This document shows, piece by piece, positions 26,052-36,366 of a stretch of DNA of 64,000 nucleotides. The first letter of the stretch is position 1. Each line of letters begins with the position of its first letter. The notes beneath the pieces are model-generated. The model made no database searches. It was not told the origin of the DNA and worked only from the letters and a program-made list of their open reading frames with translations. A program made the position numbers and the translations under genes. The stretch is from KBS-96 sp963722585. GTDB lineage: Bacteria; Acidobacteriota; Terriglobia; Bryobacterales; Bryobacteraceae. The DNA is taken from positions 124,001 to 188,000 of the forward strand of contig CAVRNU010000004.1 of NCBI GenBank assembly GCA_963722585.1, given 5' to 3'.

Positions 26052-28185
26052 TTGCCGACCATCGAAGCGCGAGCGCTAGAAGATCTCTGCATCAACACAA
26101 TCCGGATAATGTCAGCCGATGCCGTCCAAAACGCAAACTCCGGTCATCCCGGCATGCCAATGGGCGCGGCAGCCATGGCTTACACCTTGTGGACGCGTTT
26201 TTTGAAGCACAACCCGAAGGATCCGCATTGGATCAATCGCGATCGTTTTGTCCTGTCCGCGGGTCACGGCTCGATGCTGCTCTACAGTCTGCTTTACCTG
26301 ACTGGCTACGACCTTCCGTTAGAAGAGTTGAAACGGTTTAGGAAATGGGGCAGCAAGACCCCCGGACACCCTGAACGAGGCCACACGGTGGGAGTTGAAG
26401 TTTCGACCGGCCCGTTGGGACAAGGTTTCGGGAATGGCGTCGGCCTGGCGATAGCCGAGGCATGGCTGGCGGCGCGATTCAACCGTCCCGGTCACAGAAT
26501 TATCGATCACTACACATACGCCATCTGTGGCGACGGAGATTTGATGGAGGGAGTGACGCAAGAGGCGGCGTCGCTTGCTGGACATTTGAAGCTCGGAAAA
26601 CTGATTTACCTCTACGACCAGAACCATATTTCGCTTGCTGGCGGAACCGATCTCACTTTCACCGAGAACGTTGGCCGCCGGTTCGAAGCGTACGGGTGGC
26701 ATACGCAGCATGTAACCGATGGCAACGACACGGAAGAGGTTGCCCAGGCGATTAGAAAGGCGCAGGACGAAGATCGCCGACCGTCCCTGATTCTCGTTCG
26801 CACGCACATCGGTTACGGCAGTCCGAAGAAGCAGGATACGTTCGAGGCACACGGAAATCCGCTCGGCGAAGACGAGTTGCAAGCAGCCAAAAAAGCACTC
26901 GGCTGGCCCACGATGGATAAGTTCTATTTGCCCGGCGAGGCGGTGGATTTTTTCCGGCAAGCCGTCGGTAAGGGCGCGAAGACACAACAGGAGTGGCAGA
27001 AGGGATTCGACGCTTATAAGAAAGACTTCCCGAAAGAAGCCGCCGAGTTCGAGCAGTTTGTCAGCGGCAAACTGCCCGAAGGCTGGGACGCCGATTTGCC
27101 GAAGTGGAAACCGAGCGACAAACCGATTGCCACTCGCGCCGCGGGCGGCCAGGTTCTGAACGCACTCGCCAAGCGCACTGGTAACATCATTGGCGGTTCG
27201 GCCGACCTGAATCCCTCCACCAGCACCGCGCTGAAGGGCGACGGAGATTTTCAGCCTCCTGAGTTTGGCGGTCCCGCCATACAGGGAGCCGTCGGCGGCG
27301 TGTGGGGTTATGCCGGAAGAAACGTAGCCTTCGGAGTTCGGGAGCATGCCATGGGCGCCGCAGTGAATGGCATGGCGGCGCACGGCGGCGTTCTTCCGTT
27401 CAGTGCTACGTTCCTGATCTTCTCCGATTACATGAAGCCATCTATCCGCTTGGGCGCGCTCAGCAAGTTGAAGGTCTTTTACGTTTTCACGCACGACAGC
27501 GTCGGTGTTGGTGAGGACGGTCCTACGCACGAGCCAGTAGAGCAATTAGCTGGCCTGCGGGCTATACCGGGTTTGAATGTCATCCGCCCTGGCGACGCCA
27601 CCGAAACCGCCGAAGCATGGGACGGTTGCCATTCAGCACGATGGGCCCTCTCTCCTGGCTCTTACAAGACAAAATGTTCCTCATCTTGATCGGACCAACG
27701 CAAAGAATCCAGGCGTGTCGAAAGGCGCTTATATCCTTTCAGAAGCAGCCGGTAGCTCGCCCGACGTGATTCTAATCGGTTCAGGCTCCGAGACTGCGCT
27801 GTGCGTCAAAGCGCAAGAGCGCCTGAAGAATTATGGCGTGAAGGCGCGGGTTGTCAGCATGCCGAGTTGGAACTTGTTCGATGCCCAGGACGAGGCCTAT
27901 CGGGAAAGTGTTCTGCCGAGATCAATCCGAAAGCGTGTCACGATTGAAGCCGCGGCCAGGCAAGGTTGGCAGCGTTTTGCCACGGACGAAGGGACGGTCA
28001 TCGGCATCGACCACTATGGAGCCTCCGCCCCGGGCGATGAAATTCTGCGAAACTTCGGCTTCACGGCAGAGCACGTAACAGCAGCCGCTCTGCGCCTGGT
28101 CGGCAAACGCCAGGAAGCAGACCGGGAGTTTAACGGAGGGGAGACTACGTTCGAACCGACGTCATCGGCCGCTGGGCATTCCTGA
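26052..28185 (+). CDS. tkt: Transketolase, broken by one frameshift
   Basis: Thiamine-diphosphate enzyme of the pentose phosphate pathway. The first frame (26052, TTG start after GAGGAG) carries GHPGMPMGAA, the ThDP motif YAICGDGDLMEGVTQEAASL, and in the middle domain AFGVREHAMGAAVNG with the catalytic glutamate. At 27619-27621 one extra G shifts the reading; the second frame continues TVAIQHDGPSLLALTRQNVP, ILIGSGSETAL and TDEGTVIGIDHYGASAPG up to 28185. The joined protein would have the normal 700-residue length. Everything else is intact, so a sequencing or assembly indel is quite possible. Confidence 0.88.
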
Positions 28186-28210
28186 ACCCTTTTCCCGGAG
28201 ATTATTCTGC

Positions 28211-28229
28211 GGCAGGCAATTTTCCTGCC
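28211..28229. terminator. Inverted repeat downstream of transketolase
   Basis: GGCAGG-CAATTTT-CCTGCC is a perfect 6-bp stem, 26 bp after the transketolase stop. It lacks a long T tract, so it is either a weak terminator or an mRNA 3'-end stabiliser. Confidence 0.4.
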
Positions 28230-28371
28230 CGATGATTCAGTGTGAAACCGGCGCTACCTTTAGGGAACACCAGACGGAGTAGCATTATGGGCATGCCGCG
28301 AATTCCGCTGGTTATATGCTGGATTGCACCTCCGGCTTGACACACAACCCGTGCGCACGTAAAATTGTTTC

Positions 28372-28599
28372 ATGAACGTTACCTTGTCGATTGGCGATGA
28401 AGTCATCCACGAGGCTAGGCGGCGTGCTGAAGCAATGGGAACGAGCGTGAACCAACTTGTTCGCGAGTACCTCGAGCAGTTTGCCGGGAAGAGTGACCCG
28501 AGCGCCGACGCAGACGAATTCGAGCAGCTCTCCCGAATGTCGAATGGCAACTCGCGCCGGTGGAAGTTTAACCGAGACGAACTGCACGAACGACGATGA
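28372..28599 (+). CDS. VapB-like antitoxin
   Basis: 75 residues. The N-terminus MNVTLSIGDEVIHEARRRAE is a ribbon-helix-helix DNA-binding unit (beta strand then helix). The helix continues into NQLVREYLEQFAG, and the acidic, arginine-containing tail (RRWKFNRDELHERR) would bind the toxin. Its stop overlaps the start of the PIN-domain toxin by 4 bp, the classical antitoxin-first order. Likely represses its own operon. Confidence 0.85.
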   Translation: MNVTLSIGDEVIHEARRRAEAMGTSVNQLVREYLEQFAGKSDPSADADEFEQLSRMSNGNSRRWKFNRDELHERR

Positions 28600-29012
28600 G
28601 CGGGTTCGCCTTCTTTGACACAAACGTGTTAGTGTACGCCGACGATGTCTCGTCCCCGAAAAAGCGAGAGCGGGCAATCACCCTCTTTGCGGAGCATCTT
28701 CGCCAGGGGACGGCAGTCGTGTCGATGCAAGTTCTCCAGGAGTACTTTGTTGCCGCGACACGCAAGCTCAGGCTGGCTCCTGACGCGGCTCAACGGAAGG
28801 TCGAGATCGTCGCTCGCGCCAAAGTCGTTCGCCTTGGCGTCAACGACGTGATCGCGGCAATTGAGCTACATCGGCTTACGCAAGTTTCGTTTTGGGATGC
28901 CCTGATCGTACACGCGGCGCGGTCCGTAGGCGCCGTCGTGCTATACAGCGAAGACCTTCAGCACGGTGGCGTCCAAGGAGGAGTCCGTGTGGTCAATCCG
29001 TTTGCGCCGTGA
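28596..29012 (+). CDS. VapC-like PIN-domain toxin
   Basis: 138 residues with the PIN-domain acidic site: FFDTNVLVYADD (D8), the glutamate in QVLQEYFVAATRK, the aspartate in SFWDALIVHAARSVGA and the last acid in LYSEDLQHGG. PIN toxins are Mg-dependent ribonucleases that often cut tRNA or rRNA. Translated from an ATGA overlap with the antitoxin. Complete and probably functional. It is convergent with the small methyltransferase-like gene at 29038, 25 bp away. Confidence 0.9.
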   Translation: MSGFAFFDTNVLVYADDVSSPKKRERAITLFAEHLRQGTAVVSMQVLQEYFVAATRKLRLAPDAAQRKVEIVARAKVVRLGVNDVIAAIELHRLTQVSFWDALIVHAARSVGAVVLYSEDLQHGGVQGGVRVVNPFAP

Positions 29013-29037
29013 ATCCCCTGGCATTTCCGTATTTCGC

Positions 29038-29367
29038 TCACACATCCTCGGTGTTCGATACGATCTCACCGCCGGGCGCCAGAACGCGCATCAATTCATT
29101 CTGAACGCCCGGCATGAGCGGCTGGAGATTCCAGGGAACGATCACTTTTGTAAAAAAGGCGCCATGCCAAGGTATCTGGTCCGGAGTCGCGTTCAGGAAC
29201 GTCACGTTGTTAAACTCCGCGAATTCCCTGCGCGCCATTTCTACCTCTTCTGAATCTCCAATCCCGACAAAACAGCCCGCTATCAGAGCGCGTGCAATAG
29301 CAGCCGTTTCTGCCGCTGGTGGAATTAGGAGACTAAGCACGCGGTCGTCCGGCTGAAACTTCGTCAT
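29038..29367 (-). CDS. Small methyltransferase-like protein
   Basis: 109 residues resembling the second half of a class I SAM-dependent methyltransferase. GIGDSEEVEMARREF corresponds to the acidic loop of motif II, NVTFLNATPDQIPW to the following strand and LMRVLAPGGEIVS to the motif-IV/V strand. The glycine-rich SAM loop is not recognisable (LIPPAAETAA in its place), so it may be non-catalytic. It lies 20 bp downstream of thiC in the same direction and may be cotranscribed. Function unknown. Confidence 0.55.
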   Translation of the reverse strand: MTKFQPDDRVLSLLIPPAAETAAIARALIAGCFVGIGDSEEVEMARREFAEFNNVTFLNATPDQIPWHGAFFTKVIVPWNLQPLMPGVQNELMRVLAPGGEIVSNTEDV

Positions 29368-29387
29368 CGCCTATGTAATTAGCCGCA

Positions 29388-30776
29388 TCAAGGCAGATTG
29401 ACCAGTTTGTCGTTTGCCGCGGCAGCCAGCACCGCGGCCGCGTCCTCTTCGCTGAACTCCTCCGTCTTCGCCGAATGATTCATCGAACAGAACTTAGGCC
29501 CGCACATCGAACAGAAGGCCGCCTCCTTGAAGCCCTCCTCGGGAAGCGTCTCGTCGTGATACGCTCGCGCGGTTTCCGGATCCAGCGACAATTCGAATTG
29601 CCGGTTCCAATCGAAAGCATAACGGGCCCGCGATAACTCGTCATCGCGATCGCGTGCGCCGGGACGCCCTCGAGCCACGTCCGCGGCATGCGCGGCGATC
29701 TTATAAGCGATAATACCCTGCTTGACGTCCTCGCGGTTCGGCAATCCCAGATGCTCTTTCGGCGTGACATAGCACAACATCGAAGCTCCATGCCATCCGA
29801 TCATCGCCGCGCCAATGGCCGAAGTAATGTGATCGTAGCCCGGTGCGATGTCCGTCACCAGCGGACCAAGCGTATAAAACGGAGCCTCATCGCAAATCTG
29901 TTTCTCCTTCTCGACTTGCATTTGGATCTCATCCATGGGTATGTGCCCCGGCCCCTCGATCATGACCTGAACGTCATATTCCCATGCCTTCCTGGTGAGC
30001 TCCCCCAGCGTCTCTAGCTCGGCGAACTGCGCCGCATCGCTGGCATCCGCCAAACAACCCGGACGCAGACCGTCTCCCAACGAAAAACTCACATCGTACT
30101 TCTGAAATATTTTGCAGATTTCATCGAAATGCTCATACAACAGATTCTGTTTGTGATTTTTCACCATCCACTCTGCCAGAATCGCTCCGCCGCGGCTCAC
30201 GATGCCCGTAATCCGTTTGGTCGTGAGAGGAATGTACTGCACAAGCACACCGGCATGGATGGTCATGTAATCCACCCCTTGCTCGGCTTGTTCCTCAATC
30301 ACCTCCAACATGACGCCAATATTAAGATCCTGAACGCGGCGTACACGGCTGAGCGCCTCATAGATCGGCACGGTTCCAATGGGCACGGGCGACTCGTTGA
30401 TAATGGCCCTGCGGATCGTGGGGATGTCGCCGCCGGTCGACAAATCCATTACCGTGTCGGCCCCGAACTTCACCGAATACCGCAATTTTTCGAGTTCTTC
30501 GTCGATATTTGACGTTGTGGACGAGTTGCCGATGTTCGCGTTGATCTTGCACTGGGAGGCCACACCGATACACATGGGGTCGAGGGCATGGTGGTTGATA
30601 TTGGCCGGGATGATCATGCGGCCCCGCGCAACTTCACTGCGAATCAGCTCCGGACTCAAATTTTCGCGGCGGGCCACATACTTCATCTCGCCCGTACTGA
30701 TGCCTTTACGGGCATAGTGAATTTGCGTGCGAATCGAATCGCTCTGCCGCGCGATAAGCCATTCTCTGCGGTTCAT
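29388..30776 (-). CDS. thiC: Phosphomethylpyrimidine synthase
   Basis: A 462-residue radical-SAM enzyme converting aminoimidazole ribotide to the pyrimidine of thiamine. GRMIIPANINHHALDP, FGADTVMDLSTGGDIP, EGPGHIPMDEIQMQVEKE and IAPGYDHITSAIGAAMIGW are signature blocks. The C-terminal 4Fe-4S cysteines are in FCSMCGPKFCSM. This is the shorter form without the extra N-terminal domain of enterobacterial ThiC, common in many phyla. It begins 2 bp after the stop of the acyl-CoA ligase/acyltransferase gene, which leaves no room for a TPP riboswitch. Confidence 0.97.
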   Translation of the reverse strand: MNRREWLIARQSDSIRTQIHYARKGISTGEMKYVARRENLSPELIRSEVARGRMIIPANINHHALDPMCIGVASQCKINANIGNSSTTSNIDEELEKLRYSVKFGADTVMDLSTGGDIPTIRRAIINESPVPIGTVPIYEALSRVRRVQDLNIGVMLEVIEEQAEQGVDYMTIHAGVLVQYIPLTTKRITGIVSRGGAILAEWMVKNHKQNLLYEHFDEICKIFQKYDVSFSLGDGLRPGCLADASDAAQFAELETLGELTRKAWEYDVQVMIEGPGHIPMDEIQMQVEKEKQICDEAPFYTLGPLVTDIAPGYDHITSAIGAAMIGWHGASMLCYVTPKEHLGLPNREDVKQGIIAYKIAAHAADVARGRPGARDRDDELSRARYAFDWNRQFELSLDPETARAYHDETLPEEGFKEAAFCSMCGPKFCSMNHSAKTEEFSEEDAAAVLAAAANDKLVNLP

Positions 30777-30778
30777 GT

Positions 30779-33323
30779 TTAGATTATAGGTTTTCCTTGC
30801 GAAGCCAGCCGCCGCAGTTCCTCTTCGAGCACCTTGGTTCCTTGCTCAGGCGTACGGTCCGGCTGCCACGGAATGGGACTCCCAATCTGAATGGCGAGCT
30901 TTTTCGAACGGAACCAGCGTTCCCCGGTGCGCTTCAATTCGCCAAGGCCGGCCAGATAAACGGGCAGGGCAGGGCATCGCAGCTCCGCCCAAAGCAGTCC
31001 GGCCCCGCTCATGAACGGTTGTATCGTCTCGTCCTCCGCGCGGATTCCTTCCGGGAAGACGATGACACTGTAGCCGCGATCCATCGCGTGCGCCGCGTGA
31101 GAAAAACTTCGGCGGAAGCCGCTCTTCTGCGGTAACGGGAAAACATTAAACAGACCCGTGACAACCAAATACTCGAGCGGAGAAATCCAGTTCAGAATTC
31201 TGTACCGGTAGTATCGTCGCCGTCTCCACGCCAGAAGAATCTCGCCCGACATTGCGATCGCCGTCGATCGCCGCATCGCCCCGGGCAGTGCATATTGAAT
31301 CAGAGGCGCGTCCATAGCCGTCACATGATTGCCGTAAATGAGCATTGGCGTACTCGGCAATGCGCGTGTTTCGAATCGCACGCCAGGCTTCGCCAACACG
31401 TAGACAAACCCTCTCATCACGACATCCAGGAACACATCCCTTATTAACTTTGCAACGGGCGTCCACGGCCACAGTGGATAAATATGTTGATCCTCTACAG
31501 TGGCAGGCGTCGCCGTCCCGGTCTCGAGAGTTCGCGAAGGCGTTGGACGCTCAATCGCCGCGCGCAGATCGTCCACCGTCCGTATCCTTTGCATGGCGGC
31601 ATCGTCAATCGTTACGCCAAATTGCTCTTCAAGACTGGCCTGCAGTTCCACTCGCGCCAGGCTGTCGAGGTTCAGCTCCTCGTCCGTCTCGCCCTCGCCC
31701 GTGGGTGAATTTCTAATCCTCCTCACAATCGCGGCAAGGGAACCTTTTACCGACCCCGTGTCCAGATTGGTGTTGACGATCCGAGCCACATCGCGCCGCA
31801 TAACTTTACCGGTTGACGTTCTGGGAAGATCCGGTTCAGGCCACACAACCCATCGCTGCATCCTTTGATAATCGGCCAGTGAAGCGTTCGCTCTGGCCAC
31901 AACGTCGGCTGCGTTTCCATTTCTCAGAACCATCACGGCCAGCGGTTCCGGTCCATACTGCCCTTCTGTCTCAACCACGGCTGCCGCTTTCACCTCTGCC
32001 TGCTTCGCGAGCGCCGCCTCGAGGTCGTCCGGATAGATATTCAAACCGGCGGCAGTTACAATCGTTTCTTTCTTGCGGCCGCGAAAACGCAAATTCCCCG
32101 AACCGTCCAATTCAGCCAAATCTCCCGTCGCCAGCCAGCCCGCTTCAAGCGGTTGTAACCGGCCATCGCGCCAGACTGCCTGCGAAATAGTTTCGCCACG
32201 GACCAAGACCTCGCCGTCTTCGCCGAGTTTCACTTCACGCCCAGGCAGTATTTGCCCAAGACTACCGCTAGATGCATGGAATGGATGGTTCAGGCTTACA
32301 AGGGCCGTCGTTTCCGTCATTCCATAACCCTGCACGACCACGAATCCGAGCGAATTCCAGAACTCCTCGAGCTCTGCGCCTAATGCAGCTCCGCCGCAGA
32401 TCAGTCGCCCAGAATTTAAAACCAAAATGCCCGTGAATATCGCGAAACATCCACCAGCGCTTCAGCGCGTTTGTGCCTCGGGCGCGTTCACGCCGCTGCT
32501 CGAGATCCGGATAGCGCTGATGGAGATGCTCGCGCATCAGATCAAGCACACGCGGCACGCCAGCGAGCACGGAAATGCGGTTGCTGCGAATCAGATCTAC
32601 CAGATCGGATGCAACCAGCCGGTCTTCGAAATGCACTTCAGCAGCAATCAGCGGCGGTATCCACAACCCCATGAATTGGCCGAAAACATGGCTGAGAGGC
32701 AGCGTATGCAGAAACCGGAGTGGATGAAAAATCCGTTCGTACTTCCGGTATTTCCCAATTTCCTGCTCGATCGGACGAAGGCTCGCCAACACGTTTCCGT
32801 GCGTGTGAACGATGCCCTTCGGCTCTCCTGTCGTTCCGGAAGTGAAGATGATTTGCAGAGCATCGCCGGCTGTGAGCCGTTCCGCCTCGAATAGCGGTGT
32901 CTCGGGAAGCCGTTCGCGCAGTTCCTCGACCACAATCTCCTGTGACTGTGCTTGAATTTCGCGTGCATGCGCCGCCGTCGTCACAACTAGCTTCGGACCC
33001 ACATCTCGCACGACGCGTTCCACGAAGTCCGGCGCGCCGGCATCGTCGAGTGGAACCGGAAGAACGCCCCGCAGCACACATCCGAAAAACGCGCCAACCC
33101 ACTCCCCGCTGTTGGGAGCCCAAAGCAGCACGCGGTCCCCTTTGCCGATGCCTCTTTTAAAGAGCAGAGCCGCAAACCGGCCGGCAACTTGTGCCAGGTC
33201 CCCGTACGAGAAGTTGCTGCGCCTCAGACCCCGGCGCGATACAACCGCGATTTCGTTCGCGTGCCTTTGAAAGTCACTTACGAGCGAAGCGAGGTTTTCC
33301 CGGGAGCCAGCTACATTAGCCAC
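30779..33323 (-). CDS. Acyl-CoA ligase/ACP/acyltransferase fusion, one frameshift
   Basis: Three domains on the minus strand. An AMP-forming ligase starts at the GTG at 33323 with IIFTSGTTGEPKGIVHTHGN and PLSHVFGQFMG. After an extra base at 32405 (GCGaCTG) the frame shifts and continues ICGGAALGAELEEFWNSLGF and VQGYGMTETTALVSLNH to FRGRKKETIVTAAGLNIYP. A carrier domain follows with the phosphopantetheine serine in EELNLDSLARVEL. The last part is a PlsC-type acyltransferase with NHVTAMD and FPEGIRAEDETI. Aas-like proteins of this kind recycle lysophospholipids. Joined length about 850 residues. The single-base insertion may be a sequencing error; otherwise it is a pseudogene. Confidence 0.85.
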
Positions 33324-33415
33324 GCGCCCACTGGTTTAACACAGTCGCGCGCCAACCTCCCGAAATCGTATGCTACTCTCCGTGAGACTGCGCTTCTTGC
33401 GTCGCTGAATTAGTC

Positions 33416-34402
33416 ATGTCTCAGGCTCTTGTATATGGCGGCGCCGATCTCGGCGGTACCAACATTGCGGCGGCTGTGTCCGACGGTGAAGGCCGAATCC
33501 TGGCTGAGACCAGCGTTCCAACTCTGTCCTACGAAGGACCGGGCCCCATTCTCACCCGCATTGGACAAGCGGTGCTCGACCTTGCGGAAAAGGTCGACGG
33601 CCGCTTGGCTGCTGTAGGGGTCGGTCTGCCAGGCCTCATCGATCTCCAGCGCGGATTAACGCTGTTCATGCCCAATCTTCCGACAAACTGGCGGAATGTA
33701 GCGGCTCGCAGCGCTCTCGAGGACCAGGTAAAATGCCCAGTCGCGCTGTTGAATGATGCCCGTATTGCAACTCTGGGTGAACTCAGGTTTGGGCTGGGCC
33801 GCGGCATCAACACGATGGTTTATCTCACCCTGGGCACGGGTATAGGCGGCGGTCTCGTCGTAGATGGAAAACTGCGCCTGGGGCTTTTAGGAGCCGCCGG
33901 CGAGCTAGGCCATCAGACCATACTGCCGGATGGTCCCATGTGCGGCTGCGGCAATCGAGGCTGCGTCGAAGCGCTGGCCAGCGGACCCGCGATTACTGCG
34001 GAAGGCGTTCGCTTGTTGAAAAGTGGACTTGCCCCCATCCTCTACGACCTGACGGGCGGCGACCCCGGCCGCGTGACGCCGAAAGAAATGACGGAGGCCT
34101 GCCGCCGCGGCGATGCCATGGTCCGGGAGGCAATACGAAAAGCCGCGGCATACCTGGGCATTGCTATCGCTAATGTAGTGACCATCATTCATCCTGAACT
34201 CATCGTACTCACGGGAGGCGTGGCAGCAATGGGCGATCTTCTGCTCAACACGATTCGCGAAGAAGTGGACGCCCGTGTTCACATGTTTCCCGCCGACACC
34301 GCCCGCATCGAAGTGTCCTCTCTTTCAAATCGAGCCGGCGTGCTGGGAGGCGTCGCCCTGGCTCTCGATCAGTATCAGGCGTCAAACACGGCTGCGGTCT
34401 AA
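33416..34402 (+). CDS. ROK-family sugar kinase
   Basis: 328 residues, likely a glucokinase. The ATP phosphate motif GGADLGGTNIAAAVSD is at the N-terminus, the sugar-binding and catalytic aspartate is in ALLNDARIATLGELRFG, the second phosphate loop is YLTLGTGIGGGLVVDG, the ROK signature ELGHQTI is followed by the zinc site CGCGNRGCVEALASG and the adenosine loop is IVLTGGVAAMG. All residues needed for activity are present. It is followed 17 bp later by deoC, probably one transcript. It diverges from the acyl-CoA ligase fusion. Confidence 0.93.
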   Translation: MSQALVYGGADLGGTNIAAAVSDGEGRILAETSVPTLSYEGPGPILTRIGQAVLDLAEKVDGRLAAVGVGLPGLIDLQRGLTLFMPNLPTNWRNVAARSALEDQVKCPVALLNDARIATLGELRFGLGRGINTMVYLTLGTGIGGGLVVDGKLRLGLLGAAGELGHQTILPDGPMCGCGNRGCVEALASGPAITAEGVRLLKSGLAPILYDLTGGDPGRVTPKEMTEACRRGDAMVREAIRKAAAYLGIAIANVVTIIHPELIVLTGGVAAMGDLLLNTIREEVDARVHMFPADTARIEVSSLSNRAGVLGGVALALDQYQASNTAAV

Positions 34403-34419
34403 TACAAGCTAGGAGCGTT

Positions 34420-35142
34420 ATGGAATTCAATTACGCCGATGTAGCGAAAATGATCGATCATTCGCTGCTGAATCCAACTTTAAAGGCCGATCAATTGGAA
34501 GAAGGCATCCGTCTTGCGCTCGCCTATGATGTGGCAAGCATTTGTATCATGCCGTATTATCTCCGCCGCTGTTCGTTGCTGCTCAAAGGCAGCGCCGTTA
34601 AGTCCAGCACGACCATCGGCTTTCCGCACGGTGGCCATTCGACCGCCATCAAAGCCGCAGAAGCGAGACAGGCCATCGCCGATGGCGGCGAAGAGCTCGA
34701 TATGGTGGTCAACATCAGCCAGGTGCTCAGCGGCGCGTGGGATTTCGTGAAACAGGATATTCGAGCCGTGACGGACGTGGCCCACGCAGCGGGTCAAAAA
34801 ATCAAGGTCATCTTCGAAAACTGCTATCTCGATAACGCCCAGAAAATCCGGCTCTGCGAGGTCTGTGGTGAAATCGGCGTCGATTGGGTGAAGACATCGA
34901 CCGGTTACGGCACGGGCGGAGCCACGTTCGACGACCTGCGGCTGATGCGCCAGCATTCGCCGGCTTCCGTACAGGTGAAAGCCGCCGGCGGTGTTCGAGA
35001 CCTCGATACACTTTTGAAAGTGCGAGAGCTAGGCGTGTCGCGCTGCGGCGCAAGCCAAACCGCGGCAATTCTCGACGAGGCGAGAAAACGGTTGGGCCTG
35101 CCCACTATAGAAGTCGCGGCAACTCAAGTCGCAGGCTACTGA
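34420..35142 (+). CDS. deoC: Deoxyribose-phosphate aldolase
   Basis: A 240-residue TIM barrel cleaving 2-deoxyribose-5-phosphate to glyceraldehyde-3-phosphate and acetaldehyde. The Schiff-base lysine is K158 in DWVKTSTGYGTGGA, the activating lysine K187 is in VQVKAAGG and the aspartate D94 in ELDMVVNIS. IDHSLLNPT at the N-terminus and TIGFPHGG are standard blocks. Start ATG after TAGGAG. Immediately downstream of the ROK kinase, both serving sugar catabolism. Confidence 0.96.
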   Translation: MEFNYADVAKMIDHSLLNPTLKADQLEEGIRLALAYDVASICIMPYYLRRCSLLLKGSAVKSSTTIGFPHGGHSTAIKAAEARQAIADGGEELDMVVNISQVLSGAWDFVKQDIRAVTDVAHAAGQKIKVIFENCYLDNAQKIRLCEVCGEIGVDWVKTSTGYGTGGATFDDLRLMRQHSPASVQVKAAGGVRDLDTLLKVRELGVSRCGASQTAAILDEARKRLGLPTIEVAATQVAGY

Positions 35143-35214
35143 TTTCGACACGCCGTAGCGTACGCACTCGTGCGTGCCGCGTCGAGACTCGTCTCGACGG
35201 CTCCGTCACACGCC

Positions 35215-36366
35215 TCAATCTTTCGACTTCTTCAGCTCCGCCTCAAGAGCGTTCATGCCCTTGCGCCGGTAAATCTCAACCAACCGCTGCTGCTCGGGAG
35301 AACTGCCCATAGCCCGCTTCAGCGATGGATCGAGATCCGCGTTCCAGATGTCCATGCGGCTTGGAATCCAAAGATCCCCGTCCGAAAACTCCACATTGCT
35401 GATAAACGCCATCACGCCGTCAACCAGCATCGGCCGGCCCGATGGATGGGAAAACCTGAGAATGCCCGTCTGTTGAATCTTGGCCTGTCGCACCGGCGGG
35501 ATCGCAACGTCCGCCGGCAAGGAACCGGCCATATAATCCCTGCCGCCTTCGTCGCGCAGAATCCAGCCGACTTCTATGCTCTGCGTTGTCCTCTGCGAGC
35601 GGTTCTGTAAATTCATCTCAGGCGATTGAATTTCGTTCCTGTACACGCGAGCCGCTCCATTCAGCATCTGCACGGGCGAATCGGGGAATGCTACGAATGC
35701 CACGGCCACGGCGCGGCTCGGACGCGTGTTGACACGAATATCGTTCAATAACTCAAACCCAAGTTGGACAGGCCGCGGATCGGGCAACCCAAAATCCATT
35801 TCCTGCTGCAGCTTTGTAAATTGCCCGCTATCAACCAGGCCCCGAAAATAGCGCCGATCGCGGCGTGCTTCCAATTCGTATACAGTCAGGCTCCGCCGGG
35901 AGTGTAATTTGTCCGGTCCATACACCGTCAAATCGTCGAACAAAACGCAATCGAGCGCGACCTCGACCAGCGCCCCTCCGCTTTTTGCCGCGTTGAAAGG
36001 CCGCAACAACTCGAGATCGAGACGGACTGGAAAGATCTCGCCCGGCGAGATATCCAGGCTCGGAACTGTAACCGAGGCTTTCCCTGCTGGAGTCAAATCT
36101 TGCGCTTCTACGCGCAGCGTCAGGCCTCGTACTGCTTTGTTTCCGATGTTCCGGAGAACTAAAGACGTGTGCAATCCCAGCGCGAGCGAGATGCCCCGAA
36201 CCGATTCCGTCGAATTTCCCAGGCTGTACGATATAACCCCAAGCGGCGAATCGTTCGGAAAGTCTACCTTCAGCCACGGCGTGTTTGTGCCGTCGTCAGC
36301 AGGAGATAAGCAGGCACTCACCAGCGAAAGCAAGGCGGCGGCTACTATCTGCCGGCTACTCCCCAT
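35215..36366 (-). CDS. Lipoprotein of unknown function
   Basis: About 383 residues. The signal sequence IVAAALLSLVSAC ends in a lipobox (VSAC), so the protein is probably lipid-anchored. The body is beta-rich, with segments such as LKVDFPNDSPLGVISYSLG and SLVLRNIGNKAVRGLTLRVE that look like immunoglobulin-like domains. The last 30 residues are a charged helix. I recognise no enzyme motif. It is the third gene of a sigma/anti-sigma operon, overlapping the anti-sigma gene by a few bases, so it is a candidate sensor or target of that system. Confidence 0.75.
   Translation of the reverse strand: MGSSRQIVAAALLSLVSACLSPADDGTNTPWLKVDFPNDSPLGVISYSLGNSTESVRGISLALGLHTSLVLRNIGNKAVRGLTLRVEAQDLTPAGKASVTVPSLDISPGEIFPVRLDLELLRPFNAAKSGGALVEVALDCVLFDDLTVYGPDKLHSRRSLTVYELEARRDRRYFRGLVDSGQFTKLQQEMDFGLPDPRPVQLGFELLNDIRVNTRPSRAVAVAFVAFPDSPVQMLNGAARVYRNEIQSPEMNLQNRSQRTTQSIEVGWILRDEGGRDYMAGSLPADVAIPPVRQAKIQQTGILRFSHPSGRPMLVDGVMAFISNVEFSDGDLWIPSRMDIWNADLDPSLKRAMGSSPEQQRLVEIYRRKGMNALEAELKKSKD

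Noticed and set aside
26319..27545. 408-codon open frame antisense to transketolase
   Set aside because: Follows from GC-rich codon use on the other strand; the plus-strand reading is a well-conserved enzyme.
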